Shown here: piece after piece, positions 6,439 through 13,699 of the stretch
Numbering within the stretch: position 1 is the first letter of the stretch
Layout: every line of letters starts with the position of its first letter
Source of the DNA: an uncultured Prevotellaceae bacterium
GTDB taxonomy: Bacteria; Bacteroidota; Bacteroidia; Bacteroidales; Bacteroidaceae
Assembly (NCBI GenBank): GCA_946644025.1
Contig: CAMPCG010000037.1
Coordinates: 1 to 13,756, forward strand
DNA: 13,756 bases
Direction: 5' to 3'
The notes under the pieces: generated by a model
Told to the model about the DNA's origin: nothing
Databases searched by the model: none
The model's input: the letters and a program-made list of their open reading frames with translations, nothing else
Translations under genes and position numbers: made by a program

Positions 6439-9153
6439 TTACTGTGCCATGATGCTGATGACGTTTGAAATGTCGGCCACGTCTACCGAGCCGTCGCCGT
6501 TGACGTCGGCCTTCGGGTTGTTGGAGCTTTCAGCCATGACGGTGATGATGTTGGAGATGTCGGCCACGTCGACGGCTCCGTCACCGTTGACGTCGCCCTG
6601 GAGTCCGCCATCCTCGTTGGGGTCGTTAGCAACATAGATGTCGTAGAAGCCCACCTTCGAGTTGCCTCCGGCGAGATAGGCGCGCACGTAGACCTCGTCG
6701 GCGCCGTTGTAGCTGCGCACGATGTTGGTGGTGAGACGCTGACGGTCGGAGATGTTGATGGTGTCGCCCACGGTCTGCCAGTTGCTGTCCCAGGCGTTGC
6801 CGTCGGTGGCCACCTGGAGCACGATGTTGTGGTTGGCCTGGTTCTCAGGCTTGATGATGCTGCCGATGTTGGCCACGATGTCGAAGGGACCCTTGAAGGT
6901 CTCCTTGCTCACGATGTAGGCATTGTAGGGGAAGGTGACGTCGGTAGGCTCGGTGTTCTTGTCAGCCAGCACGATGACGCCCTTCGTAGCGGGGAAGTCG
7001 GGGTCGTCGTCCTCGGGGCTGGCGAAGTTGTAGCCGCCGTGGTCGCCATAGTTGGTGCCGGTGCTGAGGTTCTCCCAGTCCACAATCTGACCGCGTGAAC
7101 GCAGAATCCAGCCCGTCTCGAAGTCCTTCTCCTCCTCGTCGTTCAGCTCGCTGTAGCTCACGATGACGGTCTCGTCGCCCGTCTCGGGGTCGGGCTCTCC
7201 GGCCTCTTCTGAGCGCGACTCTACCTTATAGTAGGGATGTCCGTTCTCGCCGCTCTTGTTCTTACCCCAGGTGAAGTAGTAGGTGGTCGACGTGCTGCCG
7301 CCGTTGTACTCAGCCGAGTTGGAGTCCATGTGGGCGAGGATGTTGGTGCGGTTCTTCGTTCCCTCGACGGTGACCTCCTGCGAGACGACCTCCGAGTTGA
7401 TGAATCCCTCAGCCACGGCGAAGGCATAGACCGTGCGGCTCTTCTTCAGCGTGAACGGCTCGGCATAGAGGGCCGACTTGCCGGTCTCGTTGTTTCCGTT
7501 GAAGTTGTAGTAGATGGCTGCGCCCTCTATTTCGGAAGTGATAGTCACGGTGCTGCCTTCGACGCTGATGACGGGGGCAGCGGCCTGGCTCTTCAGCTCG
7601 ATGGCCTGCTCGGCCACGTCGCTCATGAGGTAGCCCTCGCCGCGAACGATGGCCTTCACGGTGACGCCCTGGCTCGTAATCTCGAAGGGCTCGCTGTAGC
7701 GGGTGCTCTGCTCGGTGGGCGTGCTGCCGTCGGTGGTGTAGAAGATTTCGGCCATGGGCACGGTGCTCTTCAGCGTGACGACGGTGAGCTGGTTCTTATA
7801 CTCCTGCGAGATGATGGGAGCGGGAGCGGGGCTGACGGGAGCCTTGGTGTTGGCCACCACGGTGATGGCGTTGAGCAGCAGCTGGGCGTCGGCACCCTGT
7901 CCGGCGGCCACCTGGTCATAGGGCAGATAGATGTAGGCGTTGCGCGAGAGGCTGTGGCCGTGAATGGCGGCGTCCTCGCTCTCCAGGGCAGTAGCCAGGA
8001 CGACGTCGTCGGCGAAGTCGCCGGCCAGCGTCACGGCCGAAATCTGCTCGGCGTCGGTGAGGTGCAGCACCTTGATGGTCTCGTCGTTGGGGTCGTCGAT
8101 GAGCTCAATGTCGCGGAACAGCGCGTGGTTGGGCTGGTTGACGATAGCAAACTGCGTGGCCACGGGTGTCACCGTTCCTACTCCCCATGCACTGTAGACA
8201 GAGGGATTGAGGCTCAGTGTGGAGACGAAAGGACGGATGGCCTTCAGGGAGGCAAGGGCCTCGGCGTTCTCTACGGTCGAGCTGATGACCATGGCGTCGT
8301 AGTCCTGCAGGTCGGCCATGGTGAAGGCAGCGTTGGCGGCTACGGGCACCACGTCGAACTTCTCGGTGGCGGGCAGCAGCTGAAGGGCGCGGTCGTCCTC
8401 CACGGCTCCGCCATAGAGCCAGGCCACCTTCTGCTTCTCGGTGTTGTCGCCAATCTCGATGCTGTAGATGTGGCAGCCGTTGGTGTTGTAGACCACCACG
8501 TTGCAAGTACCGTCGCCGTTGTCGGGAGCACCCTCGGGCAGGGTCCATCCCTCTTCCCAGGTGTAGGTGTCCTGCGTGGTGGGCTTGAACTGCTCGCCTA
8601 TCTGGTAGGCCTCGTTGGTGCAGTCGCTGACGAAGAGGGCCACGCCGCGGGCGTCGCTGGGCTTGTGGCTCTCTACGGTGAAGGTCATCTTCTGGCCAAT
8701 GCGCACGTTAGGAATGGTGAAGCAGGCCAGACGTGCCGAAACGCTCTTGGCATTGCCGCCGCCGAGCCAGAGGTACTGTGGACCGGCATACTCGCCCAGC
8801 GAGGTGGAGGGATAGTTCACGGCGATGGCCAGCGAACGGCGTGAAGTGTAGCTGGTATTGAAGACGAGGCCCTCGGTCTCGGCGATGACGACGCCGTTGG
8901 CGGTGAGGTAACCGTCCTCAGATACGTTGTTGGCATACGACCAGTAGCAGTTGCCCGGCTGGGGGTTGTCGCCATTGGCTTTCTCCGTGTCCGACCAGTT
9001 GCCGCCGGTGACGCCGGCCTCGGCCTCGGTTGCCAGGTTGGCTATCGTGGCGGCACTCCAGTTGGTGAAGTCCCACTTACGATAGTTCTGTGCATCGGCA
9101 CTCGAGGCGTAGCCCAGGAGTGCGAGCATTGTCATGGTAAATAATTTCTTCAT
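6439..9153 (-). CDS. Large secreted multidomain protein with chitobiase-C-like domains and C-terminal dockerin-like repeats (paralogue 1)
   Basis: An exported 904-residue protein, function not established. Seen: signal peptide (1-21, ending SADAQ); a beta-rich N-terminal part starting YRKWDFTNWS (24-235), similar to carbohydrate-binding modules; an alpha/beta region (about 242-435) from KVAWLYGG through DLQDYDAMVISS and YSAWGVG to NAYIYLPY; two chitobiase/FN3-like domains (about 464-520 and 522-597), the first with AEIFYTTDGSTPTEQS; a beta-rich region (about 690-842) ending VGFYDIYVAN; and the dockerin-like loops DVNGDGAVDVAD and DVNGDGSVDVAD (854-894). There is no type A T9SS tail. It begins 50 bp after the GH53 gene with no visible promoter, so the two are probably one transcript, and a terminator follows. 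The context suggests extracellular glycan binding or processing alongside the galactanase. Confidence 0.87.
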   Translation of the reverse strand: MKKLFTMTMLALLGYASSADAQNYRKWDFTNWSAATIANLATEAEAGVTGGNWSDTEKANGDNPQPGNCYWSYANNVSEDGYLTANGVVIAETEGLVFNTSYTSRRSLAIAVNYPSTSLGEYAGPQYLWLGGGNAKSVSARLACFTIPNVRIGQKMTFTVESHKPSDARGVALFVSDCTNEAYQIGEQFKPTTQDTYTWEEGWTLPEGAPDNGDGTCNVVVYNTNGCHIYSIEIGDNTEKQKVAWLYGGAVEDDRALQLLPATEKFDVVPVAANAAFTMADLQDYDAMVISSTVENAEALASLKAIRPFVSTLSLNPSVYSAWGVGTVTPVATQFAIVNQPNHALFRDIELIDDPNDETIKVLHLTDAEQISAVTLAGDFADDVVLATALESEDAAIHGHSLSRNAYIYLPYDQVAAGQGADAQLLLNAITVVANTKAPVSPAPAPIISQEYKNQLTVVTLKSTVPMAEIFYTTDGSTPTEQSTRYSEPFEITSQGVTVKAIVRGEGYLMSDVAEQAIELKSQAAAPVISVEGSTVTITSEIEGAAIYYNFNGNNETGKSALYAEPFTLKKSRTVYAFAVAEGFINSEVVSQEVTVEGTKNRTNILAHMDSNSAEYNGGSTSTTYYFTWGKNKSGENGHPYYKVESRSEEAGEPDPETGDETVIVSYSELNDEEEKDFETGWILRSRGQIVDWENLSTGTNYGDHGGYNFASPEDDDPDFPATKGVIVLADKNTEPTDVTFPYNAYIVSKETFKGPFDIVANIGSIIKPENQANHNIVLQVATDGNAWDSNWQTVGDTINISDRQRLTTNIVRSYNGADEVYVRAYLAGGNSKVGFYDIYVANDPNEDGGLQGDVNGDGAVDVADISNIITVMAESSNNPKADVNGDGSVDVADISNVISIMAQ

Positions 9154-9203
9154 AGTTAGTTAAGTTTTTATTGTTAAAAATGGAATTGTTGGACGTTGAG
9201 GGG

Positions 9204-10526
9204 CTATTGGTTGGCCATGATGGTGATGACGGCCGAGATGTCGGCCACGTCGATGGAGCCGTCGACATTCACGTCGGCGGGACCCGACGCTGACGCGCCG
9301 GGAATAGTGGCGGAGGCGCTGGCCATGGCGGTGATGACGGCGGAGATGTCGGCCACGTCTACCTGTCCGTCGCCGTTGACGTCGCCCTTTACGGTCTCCG
9401 GCTGGTCGCCGTCGGTGAGGGCCTTCAGCTCGTAGAGGGCTGGCAGGGCGCGGCCCGTCTCGTTGTCAAAGAGTCCGGCGTTGTACCATCCCGACGACAG
9501 GTCGCCGCGGCAGCCCTTGGCGTTGGCCTCGGCATACCACCAGGAGAGACCGTTCACCGACGGGTACTTCTTCAGCATGGCGATGAGGTCGGCGGTGAAC
9601 TTGCGCTGTCCCTCGGCCGAGTAGGGATAGGTCGAGGTGTAGTTGAACGTGGTGCCCTGCACCTCCCACTTCGAGGGATAGCCCATCTCCACCACCTGTA
9701 TGTCCTTGCCGTAGTTGTGGCTCTCCAGCAGCTTGATGGCCGTCTCGAGCACACCGAGGTTGCCGTGGAAATAGGGGTAGAACGACAGGCCGATGACGTC
9801 GTAGTCTATGTCGGCCTTCTTCATGCGGTCGTAGTAGTCGGTGAGCACGCCGGGCTTGGGCGTACGCTCGCTGTGGATGATGATTTTGGCCTGTGGGCAG
9901 ACCTCGCGGCAGGCCTGTCCGGCGCGGCGTAGCAGGGCGAAGAAGCGGTCCCAGTTCTTCTGGTCGCTGGTTGTGTAGCAGCGGTTGGCACTGGAGCCCT
10001 TCGTGCCCCAGAGCATACCGTAGCTTATCTCGTTGCCCGTCTGGATGAAGTCGGGCGTGGCTCCGGCCTCGTTGAGCCGCTTCAGGCAGTCGAGGGTGTA
10101 GTCATAGATGCGCTCCTGCAACTGCGTGTCGCTGAGGGACTTCCAGGCGTCGGGTGTCCACTGCGCCGCGGGGTCGGCCCAGGTGTCGCTGTAGTGGAAG
10201 TCGAGCATCAGGCGCAGTCCGGCGGCCTTGATGCGCGCACCGAGGGCCACGACGTAGTCCAAGTCCTGGACGACGAGCTTCTGGTCGTCGCTCTTCGAGG
10301 GGTCTACCATCAGGCGCACGCGGATGGTGTTCCAGCCCTGCTTCTTCAGGTAGGACAGGAGGTCGCCGATGGCGTTGCCGTCAAGGTCCTTATACTGAGC
10401 CTTCTGCTGCTCATATTTAGTGAGCAGCGACAGGTCGCCGCCCACAAAATGCACCTGTGCCCCGCACTTCAGCGAAGCAAGCATCGTGAAGGCCAGCACA
10501 AACGTGCATCGCAAGAGATTCTTCAT
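9204..10526 (-). CDS. GH53 arabinogalactan endo-beta-1,4-galactanase with C-terminal dockerin-like repeats
   Basis: Secreted glycoside hydrolase family 53 enzyme, predicted to cut beta-1,4-galactan side chains of type I arabinogalactan (pectin). Of 440 residues, 1-23 are a signal peptide (ending KCGA). The TIM-barrel catalytic domain covers about 26-372: FVGGDLS near the start, NTIRVRLMVDP, LMLDFHYSDTWADP, the acid/base E166 in TGNEISYGMLWG, LSFYPYFHG, and the nucleophile E280 in VVEMGYP; WWYAEA follows. Residues 382-429 hold two calcium loops, DVNGDGQVDVAD and DVNVDGSIDVAD. The linker between the loops is 7 residues longer than in the two neighbours, and the second loop has V in place of a conserved G. 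It is first in the minus-strand trio, 50 bp before the next gene, with a -7 box about 45 bp upstream of its ATG. Family assignment is firm; exact substrate is inferred. Confidence 0.94.
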   Translation of the reverse strand: MKNLLRCTFVLAFTMLASLKCGAQVHFVGGDLSLLTKYEQQKAQYKDLDGNAIGDLLSYLKKQGWNTIRVRLMVDPSKSDDQKLVVQDLDYVVALGARIKAAGLRLMLDFHYSDTWADPAAQWTPDAWKSLSDTQLQERIYDYTLDCLKRLNEAGATPDFIQTGNEISYGMLWGTKGSSANRCYTTSDQKNWDRFFALLRRAGQACREVCPQAKIIIHSERTPKPGVLTDYYDRMKKADIDYDVIGLSFYPYFHGNLGVLETAIKLLESHNYGKDIQVVEMGYPSKWEVQGTTFNYTSTYPYSAEGQRKFTADLIAMLKKYPSVNGLSWWYAEANAKGCRGDLSSGWYNAGLFDNETGRALPALYELKALTDGDQPETVKGDVNGDGQVDVADISAVITAMASASATIPGASASGPADVNVDGSIDVADISAVITIMANQ

Positions 10527-10570
10527 AGAAAAAAGGTATGTCTCAGCGTTAGTAATCAGTTATCAGGTTG

Positions 10571-10578
10571 CAAAGATA
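10571..10578 (-). promoter_or_regulatory. Bacteroidetes-type -7 box for the GH53 gene
   Basis: Reads TATCTTTG on the minus strand, matching TAnnTTTG, followed by CA as is common. It lies 44 bp upstream of the ATG at 10526. No clean TTTG is seen 19-21 bp further upstream; the region there reads TGCAC, so the -33 element is weak, which would fit a gene needing an activator. Confidence 0.6.
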
Positions 10579-10748
10579 CGCAAAATTATAATAAACGGTG
10601 CATTTATTTATGAACATTAACTATTTTTGAGCGCGCCCTCCGACGGTGAGGGCTGAGCGGCGTACATGCTCTTATCAATTTTCAGAACATACCCAAAGGG
10701 CCATTTACCATTATTTTCCGAAATAGTTGATGCGCCGGCGGTAATTCT

Positions 10749-10832
10749 ACAAACCAAGGCAGTGTTTATACAAACCACGTCGGCGTTTATACAAACCACG
10801 TCGGCGTTTGTACAAACACCGACGTGGTTTGT
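10749..10832. repeat. Array of four 21-bp repeats, the last one inverted
   Basis: Units at 10749-10769 (degenerate), 10770-10790 and 10791-10811 are direct, each starting acaaacc and containing acgtcgg in the good copies, with gtttat or gtttgt at the end. The fourth, 10812-10832, is the reverse complement of the third with one mismatch, so 10791-10832 is a 42-bp near-perfect palindrome. The 21-bp spacing equals two helical turns, which would put bound proteins on one face of the DNA. Confidence 0.85.
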
Positions 10833-10890
10833 AGATTGTCCTTACCCTTTCTACATTTAATATACGGGGAAAGGGTACTTTTAAACGGCG

Positions 10891-10984
10891 GAAGCCCCCC
10901 CCTTCTGCCCCCGAGGGGGCTACTATAGACTTTTCCCTCCCGCAAAACAATAGTAGCCCCCTCGGGGGCAGAAGGGGGGGCTTC
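10891..10984. repeat. 94-bp inverted repeat with nested GC-rich palindromes
   Basis: Arms 10891-10925 and 10951-10984 are complementary over their whole length except that the left arm has eight C where the right has seven G. The 25-nt loop is AT-rich. Each arm itself contains a small palindrome (cccccgaggggg and ccccctcggggg). It is longer than a normal terminator and has no T-run; it resembles dispersed palindromic elements of the REP/BIME kind, which is inference. Confidence 0.85.
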
Positions 10985-11065
10985 ACCTTCCTATCGTAAA
11001 AAAGAAGCATGAGGCGGGAAATTGTAGCTGCCCAGTTCAGATAACCGGTCTCCGAGATTGTTAAT

Positions 11066-11098
11066 TGTGGCAAAATATCGGGGTGATATTTTGCCACA
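11066..11098. promoter_or_regulatory. Operator-like 14-bp perfect dyad overlapping the receptor promoter
   Basis: Arms tgtggcaaaatatc (11066-11079) and gatattttgccaca (11085-11098) are perfectly complementary around ggggt. The right arm contains the -33 TTTG of the promoter that follows, so a dimeric regulator bound here would control access of RNA polymerase to the TonB-dependent receptor gene. No transcript needs a terminator at this place. Confidence 0.65.
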
Positions 11099-11120
11099 TT
11101 ATTCTTTATTATTAATTTTG
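11090..11120 (+). promoter_or_regulatory. Consensus Bacteroidetes promoter of the TonB-dependent receptor gene
   Basis: TTTG at 11090-11093, a 19-bp spacer, and TAATTTTG at 11113-11120, an exact match to TTTG-N19-21-TAnnTTTG. A start of transcription a few bases past 11120 would leave a leader of roughly 25 nt before the ATG at 11151, which has no Shine-Dalgarno sequence (it is preceded by gtagtacccc). Confidence 0.75.
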
Positions 11121-11150
11121 CCGATTAAATACGTAGAATAGTAGTACCCC

Positions 11151-13640
11151 ATGAAGAGAGCAATCATACTTTTCTGGCTGCTGCTGGGCTGTTCAGCGCT
11201 GTGGGCACAGAGTAGCGACGAGCAACTGCTCGGCATTTACGAAGCTGCCGAGTCGGCCTACGACGTGGGTCGCATCGAGGAGTCGCGCCGGCTGCTTACC
11301 GACAATGTGAAGCGCTTCTCGGGCAGTCTGCGGCAGAGTGCCTACCGGCTGCTGTCGCTCTGCGCACTGGCCGACGACGACCATGCCACTGCCGAGGAAT
11401 ACGCAAGGCTGCTGCTGCGCGAGAACCCCTACTACAGCACCACACTCGACGACCCGCAACGCTTCATCGACATGGTGGAGCGAATCAGCGGACGCGCCGA
11501 GAGCACTATCACCACGGCCTCGAGCCACGAGGAGCGGCTCAGCGAGGTGCCCGTGCCGACGACGCTCATCACCGAACAGATGATACGTGACAGCGGCGCG
11601 CGCAACCTGCAGGAGGTGCTGGCCACCTACGTGCCGGGAATGAACATCGTGGACTGCAACGACGACATCAACATCGCCATGCGCGGCATCTTCAGCAACG
11701 GACAGGAGAAAATCCTCATCATGCTCAACGGCCACCGGCTGAACAGCTACATCACCAACACGGCGGCGCCCGACTACAGCATCGGCCTGGACAAGCTGAA
11801 GCAGATAGAGGTGCTGCGCGGACCTGCCTCGTCGCTCTATGGCGGCGTGGCTCTCACCGCAGTGGTGAACCTCATCACGAAGAAGGGCGCCGAGGTAGAC
11901 GGGCTGAAAGTGAGGGCGGGCTACGGCAACCACGGGCAGCTGAAGGGCAATGCCCTTTTCGGCAAGCGATACTACGACCTCGACCTGCTCATCTGGGGCT
12001 CGCTCTACGATGCCGACGGCGAGGAGCGCGACCTGCCACCCGGCGAGGCGACGGATGGCGACAGGCGTAAGGTCACCGTGGGCAGAACAGGCGAGTTGCC
12101 GTCCCACGAGTTGGGCATGTCGCTCAAGTGGAAAGACCTGCGGCTCATGTACGACATGCACGCCTCCGAGCTGGTGTCGCCCTATACCATCAGCACCCTG
12201 GCCAAGCCCTACGACATCGACCGCTACCGCACCTATTTCGGCATGTGCCCCAGCACCTCTTCGACGGCCCACCATGCCGACGTGAGGTATGGCCGGCAAC
12301 TGGGACGGCTGGCCATCGACGGCACAATCTTCCTCGACACCCACGACCTTGCCCACTACCAGGTCATCAGCGACGACACACTGAAGACGCTGGGCCAAAT
12401 AATGGGACTCAGCGACTCGCTCAGCAATTTCTTCAGCAGCCATGGGGGCATATCGCGCATTATCAATGGAGTGGAGACCACCTACGGCGCACAGGTGAAG
12501 GGCGACTACAACTATGTATCTAACGACAGCCACAACGGTTACATCACCTTCGGCGCCGAGTTTTCGCATTTCAGCCTCGACGACGTGCAATACTTGATTG
12601 GCTACGACTTCGTCAATACACTGCCCGAGGACCACGACGTCCAAGAGGCGGGCAAGGGCGACGAGAAATGTTATAACGCCTTCGTACAGATGAAGCACCA
12701 ATGGCACTCGCTTATCCTCAACGCCGGACTGCGCTATGACCATAAGGTGAGGTATAACGACTCACGCATCAACGAGTTCTCACCACGACTGGCGCTCATC
12801 TACGTCAGGCCAAAGTGGAACGCCAAGCTGAGCTACTCCAAGTCGTTCGTAGACGCTCCCTACCTCTACAGGAAGACAAACCTGTTTGAACCCATCTTGT
12901 CGGGAGTGGACATGGATCCCGAGCTGATGGAATACTTCAACAGCCTGAAATCCGAGACGATGCACTCCCTACAGCTCACCTTCGCAGGGACACAGTGGAT
13001 TAAGGGACTTGACTTCGAGGTCAACCTCTTCCACAACCGCGCCGAAGACCTTATCACGACTGAGATTTTAAACCATAGGAATACCGGAAAGCACAAGAGC
13101 ATAGGAGCTGAGTTCATGGCCACCTATAGGCGCGGGCCACTCACTGCCCACCTGGACGCCACCTGGATGAAAACACTGAAGGCAAGTGTGCCATACAGGG
13201 ACATTAACGACAATAACAGCACGCCGGCCTTCGCCTCGAACCTCGTCGTGGCATGGCAGCCCACACGCCAGCTGAGGCTCCACGCCAAGGCTGCCTTCCA
13301 GGGACGGCAGACGTCATACAACGTGTCCTACAAAGCCATGACACTGCTCGAAGGAATTCTCGACCAGATGTCAGAAGCCTATGCGGAGGGAAGATTCGAC
13401 GACGCGAACAGACTGGAACAGCAATTTAGCGACATCGTAAGCAACGAACTGGTCTCGGAACAGCGCATCAGCTCGCGCATCACCTTCGACGTCGGAGCCG
13501 AATACCGGCTGGGAAAACTAACCCTCGGCCTGGATATACACAATCTGCTGAACAAAAGCTACTACCAGAGCGGCATGAACACCGGACTCGTGCCGCAGCG
13601 CGGACGGTGGTTCATGGGCACCCTGGGATATGAGTTTTAA
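11151..13640 (+). CDS. TonB-dependent outer membrane receptor with TPR-like N-terminal region
   Basis: An outer membrane beta-barrel importer of 829 residues driven by TonB; substrate unknown. Seen: signal peptide (1-20, ending ALWAQ); a helical region (about 24-112) with the A/Y/L spacing of tetratricopeptide-like repeats (YEAAESAYDVGRIEESRRLL, HATAEEYARLLLRENP); a plug domain (about 128-245) with SEVPVPTTLITEQMI, LQEVLATYVPGMNI, AMRGIF, LIMLNGHRLN, VLRGPASSLYGG and AVVNLITKKG; then a barrel of alternating strands to the end, closing in GYEF with the terminal Phe typical of barrels inserted by BamA. The carboxypeptidase-regulatory-like domain of SusC-type receptors is absent, and no susD-like gene is next to it. 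The plug is closest in style to CirA/FepA/BtuB-like receptors, so a metal complex or cofactor is plausible, but this is inference. It has its own promoter and possible operator and is followed 59 bp later by clpC. Confidence 0.93.
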   Translation: MKRAIILFWLLLGCSALWAQSSDEQLLGIYEAAESAYDVGRIEESRRLLTDNVKRFSGSLRQSAYRLLSLCALADDDHATAEEYARLLLRENPYYSTTLDDPQRFIDMVERISGRAESTITTASSHEERLSEVPVPTTLITEQMIRDSGARNLQEVLATYVPGMNIVDCNDDINIAMRGIFSNGQEKILIMLNGHRLNSYITNTAAPDYSIGLDKLKQIEVLRGPASSLYGGVALTAVVNLITKKGAEVDGLKVRAGYGNHGQLKGNALFGKRYYDLDLLIWGSLYDADGEERDLPPGEATDGDRRKVTVGRTGELPSHELGMSLKWKDLRLMYDMHASELVSPYTISTLAKPYDIDRYRTYFGMCPSTSSTAHHADVRYGRQLGRLAIDGTIFLDTHDLAHYQVISDDTLKTLGQIMGLSDSLSNFFSSHGGISRIINGVETTYGAQVKGDYNYVSNDSHNGYITFGAEFSHFSLDDVQYLIGYDFVNTLPEDHDVQEAGKGDEKCYNAFVQMKHQWHSLILNAGLRYDHKVRYNDSRINEFSPRLALIYVRPKWNAKLSYSKSFVDAPYLYRKTNLFEPILSGVDMDPELMEYFNSLKSETMHSLQLTFAGTQWIKGLDFEVNLFHNRAEDLITTEILNHRNTGKHKSIGAEFMATYRRGPLTAHLDATWMKTLKASVPYRDINDNNSTPAFASNLVVAWQPTRQLRLHAKAAFQGRQTSYNVSYKAMTLLEGILDQMSEAYAEGRFDDANRLEQQFSDIVSNELVSEQRISSRITFDVGAEYRLGKLTLGLDIHNLLNKSYYQSGMNTGLVPQRGRWFMGTLGYEF

Positions 13641-13668
13641 GCGGCAGACGATAACCCTCCCCACAACT

Positions 13669-13685
13669 TTGGCACAGAGTTTGCA
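13669..13685 (+). promoter_or_regulatory. Sigma-54-like (-24/-12) promoter before the clpC-like gene
   Basis: Reads ttggcacagagtttgca: GG at 13671-13672 and GC at 13683-13684 separated by exactly 10 bp, matching TGGCAC-N5-TTGCA. If C13684 is -12, transcription would begin near 13696, inside or just after the ribosome-binding site, giving an almost leaderless message. That conflict lowers confidence. No TAnnTTTG box is present in the 59-bp spacer. Confidence 0.45.
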
Positions 13686-13690
13686 ATAAA

Positions 13691-13694
13691 GGAG
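13691..13694 (+). promoter_or_regulatory. Shine-Dalgarno sequence of the clpC-like gene
   Basis: aaaggag with ggag 5 bp before the ATG at 13700. It is the only good Shine-Dalgarno sequence before a gene start in this window and fixes the start. Confidence 0.7.
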
Positions 13695-13699
13695 TCACT

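Larger units (their letters stand above)
10527..11150. other. Divergent intergenic region between the GH53 gene and the TonB-dependent receptor gene
   Basis: 624 bp without a credible gene; short frames here cross the repeats and have no family pattern. From left to right it contains the probable GH53 promoter (10571-10578), a small hairpin gccctc/gagggc (10635-10653), an array of 21-bp repeats (10749-10832), a long inverted repeat (10891-10984), a dyad (11066-11098) and the receptor promoter (11090-11120). The stretches 10654-10748 and 10985-11060 hold nothing I recognise. Confidence 0.75.

Noticed and set aside
7237..8844. 535-residue plus-strand open frame opposite the 904-residue protein gene
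   Set aside because: Same reason: antisense composition, no recognisable domain, and it lies within a well-supported gene.
10749..10832. CRISPR array
   Set aside because: The 21-bp units adjoin with no spacers between them and one unit is inverted.
10747..11097. 116-residue minus-strand frame in the divergent intergenic region
   Set aside because: It runs through the 21-bp repeats, the long inverted repeat and the dyad; its residues (repeated CINADVV-like and R/G-rich blocks) are translated repeats.
11193..12743. 516-residue minus-strand open frame opposite the TonB-dependent receptor
   Set aside because: The receptor on the plus strand has signal peptide, plug and barrel; the antisense frame is V/H/A-rich with no motif.
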